Assembly (NCBI GenBank): GCA_015486015.1
Contig: WFSL01000041.1
Coordinates: 1-27,531, forward strand
From: Aquificota bacterium
Lineage (GTDB): Bacteria > Thermosulfidibacterota > Thermosulfidibacteria > Thermosulfidibacterales > B14-G1
Length of the DNA stretch: 27,531 bases
Direction: 5' to 3'
Under the pieces are notes generated by a model. The model was not told the origin of the DNA. It ran no database searches and saw only the letters and a program-made list of their open reading frames with translations. Made by a program: the position numbers and the translations under genes. Positions 6,583 to 15,018 of the stretch are shown piece after piece. The first letter of the stretch is position 1, and each line of letters begins with the position of its first letter.

Positions 6583-8118
6583 ATGAGCGAAAAGCTTGGC
6601 CCTAAGAGGGAACACTGGGGCTCCCAGATAGGCTTTCTCTTAGCGGCGGTGGGGTCTGCTATAGGCCTTGGTAACATCTGGAGGTTCAGTTACATGGCCT
6701 ATGCCAATGGTGGAGGAGCCTTCCTTTTGCCCTATGCCGTGGCCCTTTTTACTGCAGGCATTCCCTTACTGCTACTGGAGTTTGCCTTGGGGCACGAGAG
6801 GGTGGGCTCGGCTCCCACTGCCTGCGCTAAGGTCTCGAGGCACTGGGAATGGTTGGGGTGGTGGGCTGTGATATTCGTGATGTTCGGGATTGAGCTATAT
6901 TACACAGTGATCATTGCTTGGTGTGTAGACTTTTTTGTACTCTCCTTCAACCTGGGTTGGGGGCCTGATCCCAATGCCTTCTTCTTCAAAAAGTTCCTGG
7001 GCCTATCCGGTGCGCCGGGTCACATAGGAGGGATACAGACCGCCATCTTCGCTGCCCTCATTCTGGTCTGGCTCGCTAATTGGTATATCGTGTATATGGG
7101 AGTAGGGAAGGGGATAGAGAGGGCCAACAAGGTCTTCATGCCCCTGCTCTTTATCCTCACTGCCATCCTGGTATTCTGGTCTCTCACCCTAAGGGGGGCA
7201 GGAGTGGGCATCATGGCCTATCTCACCCCTGACTTCTCCAAGCTCACCAGCCCCAAAGTGTGGATAGATGCTTACAGCCAGATCTTCTTTACCCTTTCCT
7301 TAGGCTTCGGCATCATGATCGTTTATGCCAGCTACCTCCCCAGAAAGGCCGAGATCACCAAGAATGCCTACCTTACTGCCTTCATAAACTGTGGGTACTC
7401 GGTCTTTGCCGGCTTTGCTGTGTTCTCTGTGCTGGGTTTCATGGCAGTGACACAGGGAAGGCCTTTGAGCAAGGTGGTCTCCCAGTCTATCGGACTGGCC
7501 TTCGTGGCGTATCCCAAGGCAGTGAGCCTCATGCCTGGGGGCAACTTCTTCGGTGCCATCTTCTTCCTCTGCCTGGTGATGGCTGGGCTCTCCTCCTCTG
7601 TCTCTATCTTGGAGGCCTTTGTCTCTGCCATGGTGGACAAGTTTGGGTACCCCAGAAAGAAGGTAGTGAGTATCTGCAGTGTGTTAGGCTTTGTAGGGTC
7701 CATCATCTTTACTACCCAGGGGGGACTGTATTGGTTAGACATCGTAGATCACTTCCTCACCCATTACGGATTGGTCTCGGTAGGGGTGCTGGAGGCCATC
7801 CTGGTGGGTTGGTTGTTGGGAACCCATGTGCTACGGGATCATATCAATCGAGTTTCTTCCACCCCAGTGGGACCCTGGTGGGATTTGCTTATCAAGTATT
7901 TCGTGCCCTTAGTGCTGGGGGTCATCTTGGTGGGTGACGTGTATCATGAGGTAACAAGGCCCTATGGGGGATATTCATGGGCAGCGGTGCTGGGTATAGG
8001 GGCCAACTGGATTATCCTCACTATGCTTCTGGCCCTGGTCTTCGCCAGTAGACCCTGGAGGGTGGACTACAGGAAGGTGCAGGTGGCAGAGGAGTGGGAG
8101 AAGGAGGAGATCACGTGA
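6583..8118 (+). CDS. Sodium:neurotransmitter symporter (NSS/SNF) family transporter
   Basis: A 511-residue polytopic membrane protein of the LeuT/NSS family, which couples Na+ entry to uptake of amino acids or related amines. The signature in helix 1 is GSAIGLGNIWRFSYM (24-38) followed by NGGGAFLLPY (42-51). About twelve hydrophobic segments follow, the usual number. Start at ATG 6583 with GGAAGAGG at 6571-6578. The substrate cannot be read from sequence; such bacterial members carry amino acids such as Leu, Ala, Tyr or Trp. It follows ubiD by 19 bases and its last codon overlaps the start of the phosphomutase (GTGA at 8115-8118), so it is part of one transcript despite no obvious shared pathway. 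Confidence 0.92.
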   Translation: MSEKLGPKREHWGSQIGFLLAAVGSAIGLGNIWRFSYMAYANGGGAFLLPYAVALFTAGIPLLLLEFALGHERVGSAPTACAKVSRHWEWLGWWAVIFVMFGIELYYTVIIAWCVDFFVLSFNLGWGPDPNAFFFKKFLGLSGAPGHIGGIQTAIFAALILVWLANWYIVYMGVGKGIERANKVFMPLLFILTAILVFWSLTLRGAGVGIMAYLTPDFSKLTSPKVWIDAYSQIFFTLSLGFGIMIVYASYLPRKAEITKNAYLTAFINCGYSVFAGFAVFSVLGFMAVTQGRPLSKVVSQSIGLAFVAYPKAVSLMPGGNFFGAIFFLCLVMAGLSSSVSILEAFVSAMVDKFGYPRKKVVSICSVLGFVGSIIFTTQGGLYWLDIVDHFLTHYGLVSVGVLEAILVGWLLGTHVLRDHINRVSSTPVGPWWDLLIKYFVPLVLGVILVGDVYHEVTRPYGGYSWAAVLGIGANWIILTMLLALVFASRPWRVDYRKVQVAEEWEKEEIT

Positions 8119-9518
8119 TCAAATTTGGGACATCTGGATGGAGGGCAGTCGTTGCTGATGAGTTTACCTTCGCCAATGTAAGGCTGGTGGCCTTAGCCAT
8201 CGCCCGGTACATCAAGGGGGAAGGGATGGCAGAGAGGGGAGTGGTGACAGGCTACGATACCAGGTTCATGTCCGATCTCTTTGCCAGGCAGGCGGGGGCG
8301 GTGCTCACCAAAGAGGGCATCCCTGTGCTTTACAGCAATCGGGATGTACCCACACCGGTGATCGCCTTCACCGTGATAAACCGCCAGGCCGCGGGCGCCA
8401 TCAACATCACAGCCAGCCACAACCCACCCCAGTACAATGGCCTCAAATTTTCCCCCAGCTCTGGTGCACCGGCTCCTCCACAGGTGACCAGGGCCATTGA
8501 AGAGAGGATCCATGCCCTTCAAGAGGAGGGAGCAGTGATAGGGCCCATGGAGCCCGTTGTTTCACTCTTCAATGAAGAAGATCTGGCCCCTGCTTATATC
8601 CGGGATCTGGAGTCAAAGGTGGACCTCTCCGCTTTGGCCTCTTTTCCCCAAAAGGTGGCTTACAATCCCCTTTGGGGGACAGGTAGGGGTTACGTAGATG
8701 GGGTGCTCCGAGAGGTTGGCTGGCGGGTGGACGTGATGCATGGAGAGCCGAATCCCCTTTTTGGTGGTAGGAGGCCTGAACCCTCGGCCGAGGAGATGCT
8801 CGACTTCACTGAGATGGTGAGGGAAGGGGGTTATATCCTGGGACTTGCCACCGATGGAGACGCTGATCGCTTTGGCATAGTGGACAGCACAGGGGACTTC
8901 ATCACTGCTAACCACGTGCTGGCTCTGCTGTTCAGTTACCTGGTAGAGGAGAGGGGGCTGAAGGGGGGGGTGGCCCGCTCTGTAGCCACTACCCATCTAC
9001 TGGACCACTTGGCCAAGCTCTATGGGAGAGAGGTGTTTGAGACGCCTGTGGGCTTCAAGTTTGTGGGGGAGTATATACTGGAGGACAAAGTCGCAATGGG
9101 CGGCGAGGAGAGTGCAGGGCTCTCCATCAAGGGTCATCTCCCTGAGAAAGATGGGATCATAGCCTGCCTCTTGGTTGCAGAGATGGTGGCTAAGAGAGGG
9201 GCCACACTGAGAGAGCAGTTGGAGGAGCTCTTCAAGAAGGTACCTCCCCTCTACTCTCGGCGCATCAACATCCCCCTCACCCCTGAGCTACATAAGAGGC
9301 TCTCTGAAAGGCTCCAAGCCCATCCACCTGTAATAGGGGGGCGTAAGGTAGAGAGGGTAATCACCATTGACGGGACCAAACTGGTCTTAGAGGATGGTTC
9401 CTGGCTCCTTTTCAGGCCCTCTGGTACAGAGCCCATGGTGAGGCTCTACATCGAAGCCGAATCCCAAAGGATGCTCGACCTCATAGAAGAGGAAGGGAAG
9501 AGGCTGATAGGCGCCTGA
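8115..9518 (+). CDS. Phosphoglucomutase/phosphomannomutase family enzyme
   Basis: A 467-residue alpha-D-phosphohexomutase, interconverting hexose-1- and hexose-6-phosphates. I choose the GTG at 8115 because AAGGAGGAGA (8101-8110) is an excellent ribosome site at five bases and the protein then opens VIKFGTSGWRAVV as in the family. All four active-site loops are present: phosphoserine TASHNPP (Ser101), metal-binding DGDADRF (247-253), sugar-binding GGEESAGL, and phosphate-binding RPSGTEPMVRLY near the C terminus. Substrate preference (glucose, mannose or glucosamine) is not clear. Glucose-1-phosphate made here could feed the NDP-glucose used by the trehalose genes at 16.8-20.9 kb, but that link is inference. 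It ends 21 bases before a convergent gene. Confidence 0.92.
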   Translation: MIKFGTSGWRAVVADEFTFANVRLVALAIARYIKGEGMAERGVVTGYDTRFMSDLFARQAGAVLTKEGIPVLYSNRDVPTPVIAFTVINRQAAGAINITASHNPPQYNGLKFSPSSGAPAPPQVTRAIEERIHALQEEGAVIGPMEPVVSLFNEEDLAPAYIRDLESKVDLSALASFPQKVAYNPLWGTGRGYVDGVLREVGWRVDVMHGEPNPLFGGRRPEPSAEEMLDFTEMVREGGYILGLATDGDADRFGIVDSTGDFITANHVLALLFSYLVEERGLKGGVARSVATTHLLDHLAKLYGREVFETPVGFKFVGEYILEDKVAMGGEESAGLSIKGHLPEKDGIIACLLVAEMVAKRGATLREQLEELFKKVPPLYSRRINIPLTPELHKRLSERLQAHPPVIGGRKVERVITIDGTKLVLEDGSWLLFRPSGTEPMVRLYIEAESQRMLDLIEEEGKRLIGA

Positions 9519-9539
9519 AATAAGTCTGGTGAGTTGACT

Positions 9540-10022
9540 TCACCTTTTGTTCACAATCCTCAGGGATCCCTTGCGATCAATAATCATCTGAAACCCATAA
9601 ACGGGATCAAATCTCACCTTTCCCGTTGCATCTATGGAGAGCCCCTTCCATCCCTCTGGAGATTTGCCTTCCTTTCTCAGCTCTTCAACCACATCAGGAA
9701 GAATAAGCAGGGTGAGGGCCCCCATCCGTAGGCCCACCGTACCGGTGTTGGAATAGCTCACGGCCTCGGAAACCCTGCCCTCCACGGTAACGGTCTTCCC
9801 TATACTCCTCTTCAGAAGCTGAGTGCCCCCTTTGGATATCAGCAAAGGGGTCTTCTTCGTCCACATTAAGAGGGGATAGATCCTCCCTTTCCCCTTTACG
9901 AACTTTTTCCCCACATAGTGGGTGAACTCTAAGGCTGCCAAAAATGACAGTATCACCACGCTGATGGCAATAATCCTTACCACCGTGATGTTCATCTGCT
10001 GGATCTTCTCTCTAAGCCCCAT
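9540..10022 (-). CDS. Membrane-anchored protein with an OB-fold-like domain
   Basis: A 160-residue protein with one N-terminal membrane helix (about residues 13-33, IIAISVVILSFLAALEF), then an extracytoplasmic domain. The domain has the look of a nucleic-acid-type OB fold: GKTVTVEGRVSEAV (about 74-87), a middle strand LRMGALTLLILPDVVEELR, then ATGKVRFDPVYGFQMIIDR. The final part resembles the closing strands VTGxVxxxxxGxEMVI of such folds. Function is unknown. A protein with the same architecture is encoded at 15693-16136 beside a secreted PLD nuclease. The gene begins one base after the stop of the upstream membrane protein, so the two are one operon. Confidence 0.75.
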   Translation of the reverse strand: MGLREKIQQMNITVVRIIAISVVILSFLAALEFTHYVGKKFVKGKGRIYPLLMWTKKTPLLISKGGTQLLKRSIGKTVTVEGRVSEAVSYSNTGTVGLRMGALTLLILPDVVEELRKEGKSPEGWKGLSIDATGKVRFDPVYGFQMIIDRKGSLRIVNKR

Positions 10023-10023
10023 C

Positions 10024-10626
10024 TCAGCCCCCTATGTGGACACTCTGGAATAGATAGACCAAAGGTACCCCAATCACACCAGCGGATATACTGGCAATCC
10101 AGGCCAGGTTTTTCAAGGCATCCTCCCTATCTGAGATGGGGGAGGAGAGGGTACGCTGGAAAAGGATCCTCACTGTAAAAGAGAGGAGCAGGGCACCCAC
10201 AATTGAAATGAGTAAGGGTAGGGAATGATCAATGAGAAACGGCCCTATTCCCTTCAATATACCCGAGACCTTTGGGAAGCTTAGGCCTATCACGGTGCCC
10301 ATTCCCAACAGAAAAAACTCCAGGTCCGGCTCCCTGAAAAATGGGCCGAGTAGAGGGGCAAGGCTTAACAACAAGGATGAATAGTATCCTATCACACCAC
10401 ATACACATCCAGATAGAATGGCCCCTGCATCCAAGGGGACTCCAGATAGATAGAAGAGGGAGATTGCCACGAGCGCTGTGAATAAAACAGGGTATGCTAT
10501 CAGGTTGATTGTTACTATTCCTGCCTTCTGACTCCGGTGGCTGAAGTAGAGCAACAACCAGAGTATCGCGAGATGACTCAAAAAGATGATCAGCGGAAAG
10601 ACAAGGTAAATTATAGATTTTTCCAT
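10024..10626 (-). CDS. Polytopic membrane protein, unknown
   Basis: A 200-residue very hydrophobic protein with five or six predicted membrane helices: about residues 5-29, 37-60, 65-95, 103-115, 130-152 and 172-195. Short charged loops lie between them; the loop at 157-170 (SSPISDREDALKN) is the most polar. No family motif is recognised and no catalytic residues stand out. It lies upstream of, and is nearly fused to, the OB-fold-like gene (one-base gap), which suggests a membrane complex. No good ribosome site is seen before the ATG. A strong hairpin separates it from the acetate transporter upstream. Confidence 0.7.
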   Translation of the reverse strand: MEKSIIYLVFPLIIFLSHLAILWLLLYFSHRSQKAGIVTINLIAYPVLFTALVAISLFYLSGVPLDAGAILSGCVCGVIGYYSSLLLSLAPLLGPFFREPDLEFFLLGMGTVIGLSFPKVSGILKGIGPFLIDHSLPLLISIVGALLLSFTVRILFQRTLSSPISDREDALKNLAWIASISAGVIGVPLVYLFQSVHIGG

Positions 10627-10642
10627 TTTGTTTGAATGGAAT

Positions 10643-10671
10643 TCCCGATGGGGCTTTGTGCCCCATCGGGA
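10643..10671 (-). terminator. Perfect 12-bp hairpin downstream of the acetate transporter
   Basis: TCCCGATGGGGC (10643-10654) pairs perfectly with GCCCCATCGGGA (10660-10671) around a 5-base loop. It lies between the stop of the acetate transporter and the start of the membrane protein, both on the - strand. No U tract follows on either strand, so it may be a weak or factor-assisted terminator, or a transcript-end stabiliser. Confidence 0.55.
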
Positions 10672-10687
10672 GTGTCCTCTTCAGAGA

Positions 10688-11266
10688 TCACTTCTTGATG
10701 GGCCCAATGGGCAGCACCGTCCTGCCGTACGCATCGTTGATCACGATAGCCGCCATCAAGTACCAGGCAGTTAAAGCACAGAATATACCCTCGTATCCAG
10801 CAAACTGGCCTATGCCTTTACTGCCCGTGGCTACATGGATGTCCAGCAGGATAAACAGGATAAACAGTGTGATAAAGATGACTACCACCGCAACGTTATG
10901 TCCAAACGACGCCACAAGGAGTATAAAGGTGAAGATGGTCCATGCAATTAGTGTTAAAAGCAGTGCGCTTTTAAAGTCTTTAAAGCCTGGGAGTACCTTA
11001 TTCTCTGCAAAGTAGACAAGAACAGCCAAAGCGATCCAGAAGGCACCGTATCCGCAGAAGGCGCAGTGCCCAAAGTTGTTCCCTGTAGCAAACTCGAGAA
11101 AGCCAGCCACAAGCTGGGCAAGACCACCATAGAAGAGACCCAGGGGAAGGGCTACACCCACATCAGGGACTATCCCTGCATTAACGACATTAAGGACGAA
11201 TGTTGTCAGGGCAAAACCTCCCAACCCCACCACTGCTGGATTTGCCAATTTCCTCTCTTCTGCCAT
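10688..11266 (-). CDS. satP: Acetate uptake transporter, GPR1/FUN34/YaaH (SatP) family
   Basis: A 192-residue membrane protein with six helices, the size of the SatP/AceTr family, which takes up acetate (and succinate in some members) with protons. The family signature [15 protein letters not shown] is at residues 9-23. [19 protein letters not shown] (about 59-77) is the second conserved region, and the last helices carry the usual NDAYGR-type end. Start at ATG 11266 with a strong GGGAGGTG ribosome site. A promoter candidate lies at 11395-11422 and a strong hairpin follows the stop, so it is probably transcribed alone or nearly so. In an anaerobe it would support acetate assimilation or exchange. 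Confidence 0.9.
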   Translation of the reverse strand: MAEERKLANPAVVGLGGFALTTFVLNVVNAGIVPDVGVALPLGLFYGGLAQLVAGFLEFATGNNFGHCAFCGYGAFWIALAVLVYFAENKVLPGFKDFKSALLLTLIAWTIFTFILLVASFGHNVAVVVIFITLFILFILLDIHVATGSKGIGQFAGYEGIFCALTAWYLMAAIVINDAYGRTVLPIGPIKK

Positions 11267-11581
11267 TTCTCAACACCTCCCTTTCTCAGCTATTACCACA
11301 CTTACCACTCCCCTAAGAACCACAACCAAAAAGCCTTTTTCCACCTTCTCCATCTACCACCTCCTTTCATCTTGGTTTCCCTCATCCTCTCCCAAGTATA
11401 GTAGAAGGATGGCAGTAATCAAACCATTTGTCAAGGGGGTCCCCAAAAAATATCGAAAAGTATATCACCCGAGAAGATAACCCTATTGTTTCCAGCGAAT
11501 AACTCGTATTTACTCTTATAAAATCGTTCCAAATACGAAATAATTCCCAACACCCGGGCCACACTGCTACCAGTAGCGGCG
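11267..11581. other. Intergenic region upstream of the acetate transporter
   Basis: 315 bases between two - strand genes. No convincing gene: the open frame across 11382-11585 has a composition unlike a protein and no ribosome site. It holds the acetate transporter promoter candidate (11395-11422) and about 120 bases of leader. The rest is unremarkable AT-richer sequence. Confidence 0.5.
11395..11422 (-). promoter_or_regulatory. Candidate promoter of the acetate transporter gene
   Basis: Read on the - strand: TTGATT (11422-11417), a 16-base spacer, then TATACT (11400-11395). Transcription would begin near 11388, leaving a leader of about 120 bases before the ATG at 11266. The hexamers match the sigma70 consensus at 4/6 and 5/6. 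Confidence 0.45.
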
Positions 11582-12043
11582 TCAAAGACCCTCCAGATCC
11601 AATATCATAGCCACCTCGTCACAGTCTGGGAACTTGGGGCATCTAATGCAGTCGAACCATACCTTTTGGGGAAGCCGCTTTTTGTCTACTAAAGCGAAGC
11701 CCATGGAAGAAAAATAATCTGGTATATTGGTAAGGACAAAGACCCTTTTTACCCCTATGCCCCTCGCCTCCTTGAGGCAAGCCTCCACCAATGCCTTCCC
11801 TATGCCCTTCCCCTTGTGGGACTCCAGAACTGCCAGGGAGCGGATCTCCGCAAGATCCCTCCACACAATCTTCAAAGCGGCGGTGGCCACTATGCCATCC
11901 TCCCCTGCCACGACAAAGAAGTCCCTGATAGACTCATATATCTCTGCCAAAGACCTTGGTAGGAGGGAGCCCTTCTTGGCATAAAGGTTAATCAACTTGT
12001 GTATCTCAGATGCATCCTCAAGGATAGCCTTGCGCACCTTCAC
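11582..12043 (-). CDS. argA: Short GNAT-type N-acetylglutamate synthase (ArgA-like)
   Basis: A 153-residue GNAT acetyltransferase resembling the short stand-alone N-acetylglutamate synthases, which acetylate glutamate to open arginine biosynthesis. I start it at the GTG at 12043, where VKVRKAILEDASEIHKLIN is the normal opening and GGAGGAG lies six bases upstream; the frame extends to 12091 without support. The acetyl-CoA loop is ESHKGKGIGKALV (about 87-99). The end CIRCPKFPDCDEVAM is typical of this ArgA-like subgroup and adds Cys residues. It is divergent from argF-argG, which supports the arginine role. Other GNAT functions cannot be excluded by sequence alone. Confidence 0.82.
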   Translation of the reverse strand: MKVRKAILEDASEIHKLINLYAKKGSLLPRSLAEIYESIRDFFVVAGEDGIVATAALKIVWRDLAEIRSLAVLESHKGKGIGKALVEACLKEARGIGVKRVFVLTNIPDYFSSMGFALVDKKRLPQKVWFDCIRCPKFPDCDEVAMILDLEGL

Positions 12044-12058
12044 CCCAATCTCCTCCGA

Positions 12059-12087
12059 TTGACAAAGGATTTGAGCCATTCTAATTA
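12059..12087 (+). promoter_or_regulatory. Candidate argF-argG promoter
   Basis: A perfect TTGACA at 12059-12064, 17-base spacer, and a weak -10 TAATTA at 12082-12087. The start point would be near 12094, giving a leader of about 23 bases to the argF ATG at 12117. It sits in the divergent gap with the acetylglutamate synthase. I see no clear ArgR box. Confidence 0.35.
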
Positions 12088-12116
12088 CCACTTAACTATA
12101 GGCCGGGAAAGGGAGG

Positions 12117-13031
12117 ATGAAAAGGGACCTACTGGAGATAACGGATCTCTCGAGGGAGGAGATCCGATGGTTGATTGATTGGGCAAGGCGCCTTAAGGAT
12201 CAGCAAAGGAGGGCTATATCTTATAGACCATTGGTGGGTAAGACCTTAGGACTCCTCTTTGAGAAACCCTCTACCAGGACCCGGGTCTCCTTTCAGACAG
12301 GGATGTACCAGCTTGGAGGAGATGTAGTCTTTATGAGTCCTCAAGAGCTCCAGTTGGGACGCGGTGAAACCGTGGAAGACACCGCCCGGGTCCTCTCTCG
12401 ATACTTGGACGTGTTGGCCCTAAGGACCTATTCTCACTCTACCATAGAAATCTTTGCCAGGCATGCCTCGATTCCCGTGATCAACGCCCTCTCAGACAAG
12501 TTTCACCCCTGTCAGGTCTTGGCGGACCTCATGACCATTCAGGAGGTCTTCCCAGAGTTAGAGGATACCAAAGTGGTTTTTGTAGGAGATGGGAACAATG
12601 TGGCATCGTCATGGGTGAACCTGGCCATTCGGATACCCATCAGACTCACCCTTGCAGTGCCACCTGGATACGAACCCCCTGCTGATCTGATAGAGCAGGC
12701 GAAGAGGTCTGGGGCCCGGGTGGAGATACTTCATGACCCATTAGAAGCCGTTGATGGTGCCCATGTAGTCTATACCGATGTGTGGGTGAGCATGGGACAG
12801 GACCGGGAGCGGAGGGAGAGGATCAGGATCTTTACACCATATCGGGTCACGCCATCCCTCATGTCTATGGCACATCCCAGCGCGATATTTATGCATTGCC
12901 TCCCTGCCCACAGGGGTGAGGAGGTGGTAGACGAGGTGATAGATGGGAGTCAATCCGTAGTATGGGAACAGGCAGAAAACCGCTTGCACCTCCAGAAGGC
13001 CCTGCTACTCTTTCTTCTGGGGCAAATATAA
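12117..13031 (+). CDS. argF: Ornithine carbamoyltransferase
   Basis: A 304-residue enzyme converting ornithine and carbamoyl phosphate to citrulline in arginine biosynthesis. The carbamoyl-phosphate loop is FEKPSTRTRVSF, with STRTR at 52-56. HPCQ is at 130-133. The ornithine-binding SMG loop is at 225-227, and HCLPAHRGEEV (260-270) carries the catalytic Cys. The length is normal. The gene starts at ATG 12117 preceded by GGGAAAGGGAGG. argG follows 17 bases after the stop, with its own strong ribosome site, so the two form an operon. Confidence 0.95.
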   Translation: MKRDLLEITDLSREEIRWLIDWARRLKDQQRRAISYRPLVGKTLGLLFEKPSTRTRVSFQTGMYQLGGDVVFMSPQELQLGRGETVEDTARVLSRYLDVLALRTYSHSTIEIFARHASIPVINALSDKFHPCQVLADLMTIQEVFPELEDTKVVFVGDGNNVASSWVNLAIRIPIRLTLAVPPGYEPPADLIEQAKRSGARVEILHDPLEAVDGAHVVYTDVWVSMGQDRERRERIRIFTPYRVTPSLMSMAHPSAIFMHCLPAHRGEEVVDEVIDGSQSVVWEQAENRLHLQKALLLFLLGQI

Positions 13032-13048
13032 GTAAGGAGGCATATCCC

Positions 13049-14251
13049 ATGGGCAGACCTAAGAAGGTGGTTTTGGCCTACTCCGGTGGATTGGACACCT
13101 CTGTGATTATCCGCTGGCTCATAGAGAACTATGGGTGCGAGGTGATCGCCTTCTCCGCCGATGTAGGGCAGCAGGAAGACATGGAAGAGGTACGCAAAAA
13201 GGCACTGGCTACAGGGGCCAGCAAGGCTCACATTTATGATCTTAAGGATGAGTTCTTGAGGGAGTACTGTTTCTCTGCCCTAAGGGCCCAAGCCCTCTAT
13301 GAGGGGAAGTACCCACTTGGTACTGCCTTAAACAGACCCATCATATCTAAATACTTGGTAGAGGTAGCCAGCAGGGAGGGTGCCGATGCCGTAGCCCACG
13401 GGGCCACGGGAAAAGGCAATGATCAAGTGCGCTTCGAGGCCTCAGTGATGGCCCTAAACCCCAACCTGAGATGTCTTGCCCCTGTAAGAGAGTGGGAGTT
13501 CAAATCCAGAGAGGAGGAGATGGAGTATGCCCAAAAACACGGGATCCCTGTCCCCGTCACCAAGGAGAGGCCATACTCCATAGATCTAAATATTTGGTCC
13601 ATCAGCATTGAGTGTGGCATTTTGGAAGACCCTTGGATAGAGCCTCCAGAGGACGCCTATATCATTACCAAAAACCCCCTGGAGGCCCCCGAAGATCCTC
13701 TCTACATAGAAATAGGCTTTGAAGAGGGGATACCTGTTTCCCTAAATGGGGAGCCCTTGGATCCTGTCACCCTGGTGACTCGTCTCAATGAGATAGGAGG
13801 GGAATACGGGGTGGGCAGGATAGACATGGTAGAGAACCGGCTGGTGGGCATAAAGTCCAGGGAGGTTTACGAGGCCCCAGGCGCCACCATACTCTATACC
13901 GCTCATCGGGAGATGGAGCACCTGTGCTTGGATAGAGAGACTCTTCGGCTAAAAGACCACCTCTCTGTGAAGTATGCAGAGATCACATACTACGGCTACT
14001 GGTTTTCTCCTCTGAGGGAGGCCTTGGACGCTTTTGTGGACAAAACGCAGGAAAGGCTGACAGGTACAGTGCGCCTCAAGCTGTATAAGGGACAGTGCAT
14101 CCCCGTGGGGAGGAGATCCCCATATTCCCTCTATGACTATAACCTGGCCACTTACGAAGCTGCCGATGCCTTCGAACACCAGGCAGGAGAGGGCTTCTGC
14201 AAGATATGGGGCCTACCCCTTTCGGTGGTGGCCAAGAGGAGGCCCCGGTGA
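13049..14251 (+). CDS. argG: Argininosuccinate synthase
   Basis: A 400-residue enzyme joining citrulline and aspartate with ATP to form argininosuccinate. The P-loop-like AYSGGLDTSVI is at residues 10-20. The aspartate/citrulline region includes AHGATGKGNDQVRFE (about 115-129), and later YEAPGATILYTAHREMEHL is typical of ArgG. I start at ATG 13049, where TAAGGAGG (13033-13040) is the ribosome site; an upstream extension to 12962 only overlaps argF. The length matches the family. argH is not in this window. Confidence 0.95.
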   Translation: MGRPKKVVLAYSGGLDTSVIIRWLIENYGCEVIAFSADVGQQEDMEEVRKKALATGASKAHIYDLKDEFLREYCFSALRAQALYEGKYPLGTALNRPIISKYLVEVASREGADAVAHGATGKGNDQVRFEASVMALNPNLRCLAPVREWEFKSREEEMEYAQKHGIPVPVTKERPYSIDLNIWSISIECGILEDPWIEPPEDAYIITKNPLEAPEDPLYIEIGFEEGIPVSLNGEPLDPVTLVTRLNEIGGEYGVGRIDMVENRLVGIKSREVYEAPGATILYTAHREMEHLCLDRETLRLKDHLSVKYAEITYYGYWFSPLREALDAFVDKTQERLTGTVRLKLYKGQCIPVGRRSPYSLYDYNLATYEAADAFEHQAGEGFCKIWGLPLSVVAKRRPR

Positions 14252-14263
14252 TGGGTCCTCAAG

Positions 14264-14292
14264 TCCCAACCTGAATGAATTTTTGGTTGGGA
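14264..14292 (+). terminator. Hairpin after argG
   Basis: TCCCAACC (14264-14271) pairs with GGTTGGGA (14285-14292) across a 13-base loop containing TTTTT. It lies 13 bases after the argG stop and about 55 bases before the DUF502 gene. No U tract follows, so it may be a weak terminator or a transcript-processing structure. Confidence 0.3.
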
Positions 14293-14346
14293 ACAGGTTG
14301 AAAGGCAAAAGGGGAATGAGATATTCCCCGAGAGGCGGTGGGTTAA

Positions 14347-15018
14347 ATGGCAGGGATAGGCCTCTTAAAGAGGCTTAAAAACCGCATCAGGACAGCTTTT
14401 CTGGCTGGTTTGGTTGTCCTTGTGCCTATCTTTGTCACGTTCTTTGTTGTGGCCTTCATTGTGAACAAGGTGGATAGGGTGATCATCCCGGTGCTCTTCA
14501 ATCTCCTCTCCAACTTAGGCACTCCCCATGAGTATCTCCGTAGGATTCCAGGGATGGGGCTCATCCTCACATTACTTTTCATCCTCCTGGTTGGGATATT
14601 CACCACAAACATCCTGGGGAAGACCCTCCTTCAACTGGGTGAGATGATCCTGGAGCGCATCCCATTCATTAGGGGGCTATACACCTCGGCCAAACAACTG
14701 GTGGAAACGATCATCTCCACCAGCGAGGAGGGCAAATACAAGCGGGTGGTCTTAGTGGAGTATCCCAGGAGGGGAGTATGGTCTATTGCCTTTGTTACTG
14801 GGGAGGCGAAGGGGGAACTCCGTGATGCACCATCCCAGCCCTGCCTCACCTTATTCATCCCCACTTCCCCAAATCCCACCTCCGGACTAATGGTGGTGGT
14901 GCCCGAGGGTGAAATAATCCCCCTGAATATGAGCGTAGAGGAAGGCATAAAGATAGTGGTATCTGGGGGGCTTATCCAGCCACCAGATCTCCCCCATGAG
15001 AAGGGAAAGGCTACATAA
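14347..15018 (+). CDS. DUF502 family membrane protein
   Basis: A 223-residue member of DUF502, a widespread inner-membrane family without an established function. Two hydrophobic segments, about residues 16-41 (AFLAGLVVLVPIFVTFFVVA) and 70-92 (GLILTLLFILLVGIFTTNIL), flank the conserved PGMGLILT. The family core RIPFIRGLYTSAKQLVE (103-119) is clear. It is followed by VVLVEYPRRGVWSIAFVTGE and the soluble domain ending in the IPTSPNPTSGLMVVVPEGEI motif. The start overlaps nothing upstream; GAGAGGCGGTGGG precedes the ATG. Its last 23 bases overlap the pseudouridine synthase gene, implying coupled expression. Confidence 0.9.
   Translation: MAGIGLLKRLKNRIRTAFLAGLVVLVPIFVTFFVVAFIVNKVDRVIIPVLFNLLSNLGTPHEYLRRIPGMGLILTLLFILLVGIFTTNILGKTLLQLGEMILERIPFIRGLYTSAKQLVETIISTSEEGKYKRVVLVEYPRRGVWSIAFVTGEAKGELRDAPSQPCLTLFIPTSPNPTSGLMVVVPEGEIIPLNMSVEEGIKIVVSGGLIQPPDLPHEKGKAT

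Noticed and set aside
7260-7937. 225-codon frame inside the symporter gene
   Set aside because: Shadow of a long membrane-protein gene; no motif or ribosome site.
11417-11434. TTGACA at 11434-11429 and a sigma54-like GG-N10-GC upstream of the acetate transporter
   Set aside because: TTGACA has no -10 at a usable distance, and the sigma54-like site lacks the TTGC element; the TTGATT-16-TATACT pair fits better.
11382-11585. 67-codon - strand frame downstream of the acetylglutamate synthase gene
   Set aside because: Aromatic-rich chance composition, no ribosome site, overlaps the promoter region of the acetate transporter.
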